Positions 41,077-47,548 of a stretch of 47,548 nucleotides of DNA are shown here, piece by piece. The DNA is taken from the NCBI GenBank assembly GCA_964514215.1, contig CAZEPW010000023.1:1-47548 (forward strand), given 5' to 3'. The notes beneath the pieces are model-generated. The model saw only the letters and a program-made list of their open reading frames with translations, had not been told where the DNA came from and ran no database searches. A program made the position numbers and the translations under genes. Each line of letters starts with the position of its first letter. Position 1 is the stretch's first letter. The stretch is from CAYQUC01 sp964514215 (GTDB lineage: Bacteria > Pseudomonadota > Gammaproteobacteria > UBA6429 > Thiohalophilaceae).

Positions 41077-42315
41077 GTGAGTTTATCGGTTAAAAAAACC
41101 ATACTGTCGACATTATTTGCATTAACAATGATTGTTTTGACATTTCATTTCGCCGAAAGTATTCCGAATTTCCCAAATCCAATGTTATCAATATTAAATT
41201 TTTTACCCTATCTAATCATGATCGTTGTAATTGCAATTAGTTTTACTTGTAAGATTTCACGTGAATTAAATTTAGCTTTTAGTTTAATACTTAGCTATTG
41301 GCTGCTACAAAACTTTGTTTGGCCAACAGACGCAAATGATGCTACTGCAACAATGCTCTATGTATTAATTGCCCCAGCCTTAGCACTCAATTTAATTTTT
41401 ATTACAACAATGCCAGAAAAAGGTCTATATAACAAAAACGGACTAACACACCTGTATATAATCGTATTTGAATTAATGATTCTAATTTGGTTGGTTAACT
41501 TCACTCCAGATCTATTGCTAAAATATTTATATTACCCCTATTTTAGTTCCGATATTTTTGGAATTACACCAATGTATCAATCAACTGTCATTATCAGTAG
41601 CGTTGCATTTTTATATTTATTATTAAATGCCATTATGAAAAAACGAATGTTAATAAGCAGTTATTTAGCTGTATTTATTTCAGTTATATTCGCATTACAT
41701 TTTATTAACACTCCGAATACCGCGATGATGTTTTTTTCAGTCGCAGGCGTAATAATAATATTCACCATTGGATTAAATAATTACCGTTTCTCTAAAATTG
41801 ACTTAATAACCGAGCTACCTTCGCTACCATCGTTTAAAAAACAATTAAACTCATTAGGTGAACGCTATTGTATTGCATTAGTTGAAGTTGATGACTTTAT
41901 AGAAATAACAAATGAATATGGACAAGATATTAGTGATCAAATTTTACGAATGGTGGCTTCACGTAGCCAATTACTTGGCCGTAAAGGCTTTCCATATCGT
42001 TATGGAAACAAAGAATTTGCTTTAATTTTTTACGATATGCAATTAAGTGAAGCAAATAATTACCTTGCCACATTATGCGATTCAATAGCGAATGAACCCT
42101 TTATATTACGCAGTAAAAAACGCGCCCTAATTAAACCCAGCCCAAGCATCATTCAAGATGACAGCCATTCCTCAACCATCACTATACCGATATCAGTCAG
42201 CGTTGGCATCGCAGAAAAACAATCCCACCATCAAGCATCGGCCCAAGTAGTGGTAACGGCTCAAGAAGCACTGGATCGCGCCAAAGAACAGCAGCAATAC
42301 TTTGCGACAATATAA
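41077..42315 (+). CDS. Membrane protein with degenerate GGDEF domain
   Basis: The 412-residue protein starts at GTG with AGG 6 bases upstream. About seven hydrophobic helices fill residues 1-235 (for example LPYLIMIVVIAISFTC and MFFSVAGVIIIFTIGL). A C-terminal GGDEF-type domain follows: IALVEVDDFIEITNEYGQDI and the signature strand with GNKEF at 310-314 in place of GG(D/E)EF. The change of the second Gly and the Asp/Glu makes diguanylate cyclase activity doubtful; a c-di-GMP or nucleotide receptor role is possible. No PilZ or EAL domain is attached. Its stop faces pepN with 7 bp between. Confidence 0.78.
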   Translation: MSLSVKKTILSTLFALTMIVLTFHFAESIPNFPNPMLSILNFLPYLIMIVVIAISFTCKISRELNLAFSLILSYWLLQNFVWPTDANDATATMLYVLIAPALALNLIFITTMPEKGLYNKNGLTHLYIIVFELMILIWLVNFTPDLLLKYLYYPYFSSDIFGITPMYQSTVIISSVAFLYLLLNAIMKKRMLISSYLAVFISVIFALHFINTPNTAMMFFSVAGVIIIFTIGLNNYRFSKIDLITELPSLPSFKKQLNSLGERYCIALVEVDDFIEITNEYGQDISDQILRMVASRSQLLGRKGFPYRYGNKEFALIFYDMQLSEANNYLATLCDSIANEPFILRSKKRALIKPSPSIIQDDSHSSTITIPISVSVGIAEKQSHHQASAQVVVTAQEALDRAKEQQQYFATI

Positions 42316-42322
42316 TTTAAAA

Positions 42323-45034
42323 CTACGCTAATGTTTTTGATACTATTTCAAAAACATCTTTTGATAGATTATCGACAGAAATTATTCTGTTCAAATTATT
42401 TTTCATTAATTCTTGTCTATTCTCATTATAATTTCGCCATTGGCTAAACCCTTGAATCAGTCGTGCAGCTATTTGAGGATTAAGTTTATCTAAAAGCAAA
42501 ACTTGATCAGCCAAAAATTGATAGCCCGAACCATCTTCATTATGAAAATGCGCAATGTTACCCAAACAAAACCGGCCAATTAAGGCACGAACCCGATTTG
42601 GATTTTTAATAGTAAATGCCGGATGGTTTAATAAAGTTTTCACTTTATCGAGTGTTCCCGGTAAACGGGACATGGCTTGAATCGCAAACCATTTATCAAT
42701 AACCAACGCATCATTTTGCCATTGTTCATAAAATGTTTGCAAACAATCGGCTTGATAAGCGTTTTCATAATTAGTCAATAGTTCCAAGGCAGCCATCACA
42801 TCAGTCATATTATTGCTTTGCTTAAATTGATCGGCGCATAATTGATAATAATTATTATTATTTAATTCCATTAAATAAGCTAAACAACAATTTCGAATAC
42901 TTCGTAGCCCCATATCTTTAGCATTAAACTGATAATCACCGATTAAAGTTGATAGCTGATAGACACGTAACAAATCCGACTCTAAATGTTTAGCCAGTTG
43001 CTGGCGAACAAAAATTCTAACGTGATGAATGGCATCAGTATCAGCATAGTCACCAGCTTGATATTGATCTGCAATATAAGATTCAGATGGCAACGAAAGT
43101 GCTTGCGCCTTTAAAGCATTATCTAAATAGTCATTACATAACGTCTTCTTAAATGCGGCAATATAATCATCATCAAGTTGTAGTTTTGCTCCAGCTTTAT
43201 GCTGTTTAACTAAACTCAAAATAATATCAAGAGCTAATTCCTGACCGGCATTCCAGCGATTAAAATCATCAGAGTCATTTGCAAATAAAAATGCTAACTC
43301 TAAACGACTGCGAGAAGTTAGTATTTTGACCGGTGCAGAAAAACCTCGTAGCAAAGATACCATCGGTTTACTTTGCACGTTATTAAAGGTAAAAACTTGT
43401 TCTTTAGCCTTTAGCTCTAAAATGCATTCATCGACATTTGTGCAGTTATCTTCGCCATCTAAATCAAGGCTAATAGTTTTCCCTTGGAGGTTTAATAATG
43501 CGACTCGTATTGGAATATGAAACTCATTTTTAATTTTTTGCCCCGGCGTAGCAGCACACGATTGTTGCAACGTTAAAGAATAGCTATTCTTTTTGGCATC
43601 ATAATGTTCTTTAAATTCAATATTAGGCGTACCCGCCTGATGATACCAATTCATAAATTGCTTCAAATCAAAGTTAATTTTAGAACCGTTAGTGCTATCA
43701 CTGCCCGACTCCATCGCAGCGACAAAATCTTCAACTGTCACAGCTTGTCCATCGTGTCGTTCAAAATAGATGTCCGAGCCTTTTCTAAAATTGCTCTCGC
43801 CCAATAAAGTGTGAATCATTCGGACAACTTCAGCGCCTTTATTGTAAACTGTAACAGTATAAAAATTACTTATTTCAATATATTCTTGTGGCCGAACCGG
43901 ATGTGCCATCGGCCCTGCATCCTGACTGAATTGTGCATTACGTAAAATATTAACATCATCAATACGCTGCACTGCGGCTGAATTCATATCAGAGCTAAAT
44001 TGTTGATCACGAAAAACCGTAAAACCTTCTTTTAAACTTAATTGAAACCAATCACGGCAAGTTACCCGGTTTCCAGACCAATTGTGAAAATACTCATGCC
44101 CGATAATTCCTTGAATTCGATAATAATCCGCATCAGTGCTTGTCTCAGGGCTGGCTAAAACACAAGATGAGTTAAAAATATTTAAACCCTTGTTTTCCAT
44201 TGCGCCCATATTAAAATCATTAACCGCAACAATCATAAAATTATCTAAATCGTATTCTCGACCAAAGGTGTCCTCATCCCATTTCATCGCTTGTTTTAAA
44301 CAAACAATCGCGTGATCACATTTATGGTTATTTTCATGTTCAACATACAAATATAAATCTACCGTTTGACCAGAAGCCGTCATAAATTTATCCTGCTTGC
44401 AATAAAGATCACCGGCAACTAACGCAAATAAATAACAAGGCTTAGGGAATGGATCTTGCCATGTTACCCAATGCCGATTATCGCTTTCAACGCCACTATC
44501 AATTTTGTTGCCATTAGATAATAAAATAGGAAATTGATCTTGATTGGCATGAATCGTTACCGTAAAAAGTGACATAACATCCGGACGATCGGGGAAATAC
44601 GTTATACGCCGAAAACCTTGGGCTTCACACTGCGTGCAAAACATATTGCTCGATAAATACAAGCCTTCTAATGCCAGATTTTCTTTTGGATTTATTTCAG
44701 TTGTTATTTTAATAACAAATTCATTTGGTACATTTGCAATTGTTAAAGTTTCATCGTCAATCACATAATCATTTTCAGTTAACCATTGAGAACCAGTAGC
44801 GAGAATAAGTTCAATGGATAATAAAATTAAATTTTGCCCATTTAATTCTAAATTATGGTGACTTGCATGAGACTCTGGATTTCGATGAATTTTTAATTCA
44901 GAACGAACAATCGTTTTAGTTTCACGTAAATCAAAATCTAAAATAACGGTATCTACCCGATAAGCAGGGACAGTATAATTTTTTAAAAATATAGTGTTTG
45001 GCTCAGAAATTGATTCACTCGTTAAACTATCCAT
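42323..45034 (-). CDS. pepN: Aminopeptidase N (M1 family, E. coli type)
   Basis: PepN removes N-terminal residues from peptides in the cytoplasm. The 903-residue chain (E. coli about 870) has the GAMENKGLNIF exopeptidase motif and the zinc site His313, Glu314 and His317 in HEYFHNWSGNRV, with the third ligand Glu336 in LKEGF 18 residues later. The C-terminal helical part with RLPGTLDKVKTLLNHPAF and NPNRVRALIGRF is that of the bacterial PepN group. GGAG lies 6 bases before the ATG. It follows dinB by 36 bp on the same strand. Confidence 0.97.
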   Translation of the reverse strand: MDSLTSESISEPNTIFLKNYTVPAYRVDTVILDFDLRETKTIVRSELKIHRNPESHASHHNLELNGQNLILLSIELILATGSQWLTENDYVIDDETLTIANVPNEFVIKITTEINPKENLALEGLYLSSNMFCTQCEAQGFRRITYFPDRPDVMSLFTVTIHANQDQFPILLSNGNKIDSGVESDNRHWVTWQDPFPKPCYLFALVAGDLYCKQDKFMTASGQTVDLYLYVEHENNHKCDHAIVCLKQAMKWDEDTFGREYDLDNFMIVAVNDFNMGAMENKGLNIFNSSCVLASPETSTDADYYRIQGIIGHEYFHNWSGNRVTCRDWFQLSLKEGFTVFRDQQFSSDMNSAAVQRIDDVNILRNAQFSQDAGPMAHPVRPQEYIEISNFYTVTVYNKGAEVVRMIHTLLGESNFRKGSDIYFERHDGQAVTVEDFVAAMESGSDSTNGSKINFDLKQFMNWYHQAGTPNIEFKEHYDAKKNSYSLTLQQSCAATPGQKIKNEFHIPIRVALLNLQGKTISLDLDGEDNCTNVDECILELKAKEQVFTFNNVQSKPMVSLLRGFSAPVKILTSRSRLELAFLFANDSDDFNRWNAGQELALDIILSLVKQHKAGAKLQLDDDYIAAFKKTLCNDYLDNALKAQALSLPSESYIADQYQAGDYADTDAIHHVRIFVRQQLAKHLESDLLRVYQLSTLIGDYQFNAKDMGLRSIRNCCLAYLMELNNNNYYQLCADQFKQSNNMTDVMAALELLTNYENAYQADCLQTFYEQWQNDALVIDKWFAIQAMSRLPGTLDKVKTLLNHPAFTIKNPNRVRALIGRFCLGNIAHFHNEDGSGYQFLADQVLLLDKLNPQIAARLIQGFSQWRNYNENRQELMKNNLNRIISVDNLSKDVFEIVSKTLA

Positions 45035-45070
45035 AAATTCTCCAACATTGCATATTGTCTTTATTATTCT

Positions 45071-46249
45071 TTAATTTTGTTCTTTTTCGTTTTTTCGATT
45101 AATCCTAACACTACCACGCGTAACAGTTTTTTTACCGTATCGTTCGTTAATGGTATCAGATAACTTGTCAATTATATCCTGTTTCTGGTTTGATTGTGTA
45201 AATAGGTCGTGCTGTTTTGCTTGAGGATTTTTAAATCCGGTCACACCCATACCAATTAACCGTATATTGTCTTTATTTTCTTTGCGAACCATTGTAAATA
45301 GCTTAAAACAAACTTGCCATATTTCACTTGTTGAATTGCTATCGTGCTCTAATGTGTAAGAGCGTGTAATCGTGTGGAAATCGGCATTACGAATTTTCAA
45401 TTGAACAGTACGCCCTTCTATATTCTTAGCCCTCAGGCGGTAAGACACTTGTTCTGTTAACCCTAATAACACTGACTTTAAAACCTGATCATCACCGATA
45501 TCACTAGCAAAAGTAGTTTCATGCGAGATAGATTTTGCCTTATGCTCCGATTTCACCCTGCGATTGTCATGGCCTTTGGCTAATTGCATTAAATGCAATC
45601 CTTGGTTTCCAAATTGGTCAATCATAAAAATTTCAGCTTGTGTACGTAATTGTTTAACTTTAGTTATACCAAAGCGTTCCAAACGTGCTGCAGTCGCCTT
45701 GCCAACCCCCCATAACCGGGTCACCGGCATTGGGTCTAGAAACTCATGAATGTTATCCTCCTGAATCACCAAAAAACCATCGGGTTTATTTTCATCTGAA
45801 GCCATTTTAGCTAAAAATTTATTTGGAGCAACACCAACGGATGCAATTAAATTTAATTCTTCTCGAATCGAATCTTTAATCTTTTTTGCTATTTCAATCG
45901 GGCTGCCAAACAAGCGTCGACTGGCGGCGACATCCAAAAAGGCCTCATCCAAGGATAAAGGTTCGATTTCTGGCGTATAACGAGAAAATATTTCATGTAT
46001 TTGTTGCGATACTCCAATATAAAGCGGCATATTTACAGGAACAATAATTAACTGTGGGCAAGCACGCTTCGCCATCACCATTGGCATCGCACTATGAATT
46101 CCAAAACGTCTGGCTTCATAGTTTGCAGCCGACACCACGCTACGGCTGGTCGCAGCACCACCCACAACGATAGGACGGTTACGCAACTCGGGATTTTCAC
46201 GTATTTCAACCGATGCATAAAATGCGTCCATATCAATATGAATAATCAA
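45071..46249 (-). CDS. dinB: DNA polymerase IV (Y family)
   Basis: DinB is a translesion polymerase. The 392-residue frame starts at TTG 46249, giving LIIHIDMDAFYASVE (first residue Met in the protein); no in-frame ATG gives a complete N-terminus. Metal ligands Asp6, Asp8 and the Asp101-Glu102 pair in LSLDEAFLDV are visible, as are the helix-hairpin-helix-like TRLWGVGKATAARLERFGI and a QHDLF beta-clamp binding motif near residue 345, followed by a 45-residue tail. No SOS box was recognised before the gene. pepN follows by 36 bp and may be co-transcribed. Confidence 0.95.
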   Translation of the reverse strand: MIIHIDMDAFYASVEIRENPELRNRPIVVGGAATSRSVVSAANYEARRFGIHSAMPMVMAKRACPQLIIVPVNMPLYIGVSQQIHEIFSRYTPEIEPLSLDEAFLDVAASRRLFGSPIEIAKKIKDSIREELNLIASVGVAPNKFLAKMASDENKPDGFLVIQEDNIHEFLDPMPVTRLWGVGKATAARLERFGITKVKQLRTQAEIFMIDQFGNQGLHLMQLAKGHDNRRVKSEHKAKSISHETTFASDIGDDQVLKSVLLGLTEQVSYRLRAKNIEGRTVQLKIRNADFHTITRSYTLEHDSNSTSEIWQVCFKLFTMVRKENKDNIRLIGMGVTGFKNPQAKQHDLFTQSNQKQDIIDKLSDTINERYGKKTVTRGSVRINRKNEKEQN

Positions 46250-46352
46250 CGCTGGTAGCCTATTACAACATTATTAGCACAGATGACTGGAAATACTGTA
46301 TTAAACATGATTGAATTCTATCTAGTCCAAATTAAAAAGCTGAGTGATTTCT

Positions 46353-47072
46353 ATGTGTGGCCGATTTACCTTAGGAAAACAACCTGACGAAATAATTGAA
46401 TATTTCGAATTGCACTTTAATTATAATAGCAATCATTCGTATACCACTAATGATATTAAAAATTTCGCATTCAAATTTAATATTCCACCCAGTTCAAACA
46501 TTTTAACGCTACGTTACAATAATGAAAATCAAGTTGAATGTCATGCACTTCGATGGGGCTTAGTACCCTCATGGTCAAAAGGTATTGATAATCGTTTTAG
46601 CATGAACAATGCCCGAGCAGACACCATCAGCAGTAAACCCGCATTTAAAACCCCGTTTAAACAACAACGTTGTTTAATTATAACCGATGGCTTTTACGAA
46701 TGGCATAATCAGGGTAATAGTAAACAACCGTATTACATCACCCGAAAAGACAAAACTATTTTTACATTTGCAGGAGTATGGGATCAATGGTTATCACCGG
46801 ATCAGTCGAACTCAATTCAATCGTGCAGCATCATCACCACCCATGCCACTGCGTTTATGGGCAAAATTCATTCCAGAATGCCCGTTATTATATCCCCCGA
46901 ACAACAACACAATTGGCTAACCATAAAACAATCCAGCGCTCATTCAGAATTAATGTTGTCGTTATTAGAACAATCAGATTATAGCGTGATGCGTTATTAT
47001 GCCGTCAGTAAAACGGTAAATAGTCCTAAGAATGATTCGCCGGAGTTAATTCAAGAACTTTTTAAGGGCTGA
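46353..47072 (+). CDS. SRAP-domain protein (YedK/HMCES family)
   Basis: SRAP proteins form a covalent thiazolidine link with abasic sites in single-stranded DNA through their second residue. The start is placed at ATG 46353 so that Cys2 (MCGRFTLG) becomes N-terminal after Met removal; an in-frame GTG at 46344 would bury it. Other key residues are Asn86 (NNARAD), Glu116 (DGFYEWH) and His173 (IHSRMPVI). The 239-residue length is slightly above E. coli YedK (222). It is divergent from dinB, 94 bp upstream-to-upstream, so two DNA-damage tolerance genes share one control region. Confidence 0.95.
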   Translation: MCGRFTLGKQPDEIIEYFELHFNYNSNHSYTTNDIKNFAFKFNIPPSSNILTLRYNNENQVECHALRWGLVPSWSKGIDNRFSMNNARADTISSKPAFKTPFKQQRCLIITDGFYEWHNQGNSKQPYYITRKDKTIFTFAGVWDQWLSPDQSNSIQSCSIITTHATAFMGKIHSRMPVIISPEQQHNWLTIKQSSAHSELMLSLLEQSDYSVMRYYAVSKTVNSPKNDSPELIQELFKG

Positions 47073-47151
47073 CTAATTACAGTGTTAACTTATATCGAAC
47101 AACTATCTTTTTCTATTCAATTTATAGGTGTCCAGTTTTATTATTAGGTAT

Positions 47152-47548
47152 TTAACGTGTCCATATAGCTATATGAGAAAACTGTTCAAAAATTGAAGTA
47201 ACGCTTTGAGGTGTTTCTCTGTATCCATAATAACCCCGGAAATCAATTTCATATTCTGTACCAACGTTTAGTATTGGTTTTAGGCCTGCAGGTAATTCCG
47301 GTAGTGTCACTTGGTTTATATTCCCTTCAATCTCAATATCCCAGTAACTTCTTGTAATATCATCTCGAATAAAGATGTCTAGCGATTCTGTTGGAAAGCC
47401 AACCAAATCCCACGATATTGTACTACCACGCTGACTGGTGAGTCTCGGTGGCGCAGTCATTTTAGGAGTAACAATAACACCTGTTGCTCCAACGGGACTG
47501 TAAAAATCATATAACCAAGTTGTAATTCCATTCACTTTGGAAGAGGCT
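47152..47548 (-). CDS. Beta-rich, probably secreted protein (C-terminal part, cut by window edge)
   Basis: The frame is open from the window edge to a TAA at 47152, giving 131 codons; a GTG at 47535 exists but the frame continues past it (codons for ASSK), so the N-terminus is probably outside the window. The visible part has the look of fibronectin type III-like beta domains: APPRLTSQRGSTISWDLVGF, then VTLPELPAGLKPILNVGTEY, ending near FSHIAIWTR. Function is unknown. Confidence 0.6.
   Translation of the reverse strand, partial: ASSKVNGITTWLYDFYSPVGATGVIVTPKMTAPPRLTSQRGSTISWDLVGFPTESLDIFIRDDITRSYWDIEIEGNINQVTLPELPAGLKPILNVGTEYEIDFRGYYGYRETPQSVTSIFEQFSHIAIWTR

Noticed and set aside
1..47548. 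tRNA, rRNA, CRISPR, insertion sequence or prophage content
   Set aside because: No cloverleaf with a T-arm, no repeat-spacer series, no transposase, integrase or phage structural gene was seen in any part of the window.

Overview
The window looks like chromosome from an AT-rich, Gram-negative gammaproteobacterium. The clues are a fabA-fabB pair, an LpxA-type acyltransferase, E. coli-type PepN, NadA, YggX, SelO and DinB, many lipoproteins, ExbB/ExbD/TonB-type envelope genes and Crp-type operator sequences. I see no rRNA, tRNA, insertion sequence, phage, CRISPR array or integrase. Both window edges cut genes on the minus strand that encode repeat or beta-rich, probably extracytoplasmic proteins.

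Layout. Positions 1-2600 (very AT-rich, minus strand) hold the start of a beta-helix surface protein, a transglutaminase-like protein and an exported double rhodanese without active-site cysteines. Positions 2.8-13.9 kb are mainly housekeeping: a K+-independent H+-pyrophosphatase (hppA), mazG, an HDOD signalling protein, a DUF302-like exported protein, a Kef-type antiporter, fabB/fabA, an lpxA homologue, selO and a small pentapeptide-repeat protein. Positions 14.1-18.7 kb carry an AmmeMemoRadiSam-type radical SAM enzyme next to an amino-acid-ligase-like ATP-grasp enzyme, an A-type Fe-S carrier with an unusual Cys/Gly tail, yggX, a zinc-ribbon NUDIX hydrolase and a small lipoprotein. Positions 19-23.4 kb carry an M48-like membrane protein that has lost its zinc motif, a double-receiver regulator and an Hpt-receiver protein facing each other, and apbE.

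The most interesting part is 23.8-38.4 kb. Nine tightly packed, partly overlapping genes (23817-31546) encode an exported protein, two TPR lipoproteins, a small exported protein, ExbB, two ExbD proteins, a TonB-like protein with an AgmX/PglI-type C-terminus and a GspC-like PDZ protein. This resembles the AglRQS/Glt family of proton-driven trans-envelope machines. One ExbD keeps the channel Asp; the other has Asn there. Next, behind a perfect Crp-type operator (TGTGA-N6-TCACA at 31814-31829), is a 1219-residue membrane-anchored protein with two cyclic-nucleotide-binding domains, an intact rhodanese domain and a very long coiled coil. Close by is an FHA-class III adenylate cyclase with the K/T residue pair of class IIIb enzymes. 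Synthesis, receptor and operator for a cyclic nucleotide therefore lie within 7 kb of a putative envelope motor. I propose that they form one functional neighbourhood; this is an inference.

Positions 38.8-47.1 kb return to ordinary genes: a DUF2786 protein, nadA, a membrane GGDEF-like protein with a degenerate signature, pepN, dinB and an SRAP-domain (YedK/HMCES) protein. A general feature is that convergent gene pairs are packed with spacers of -4 to 22 bp and show no intrinsic terminators.
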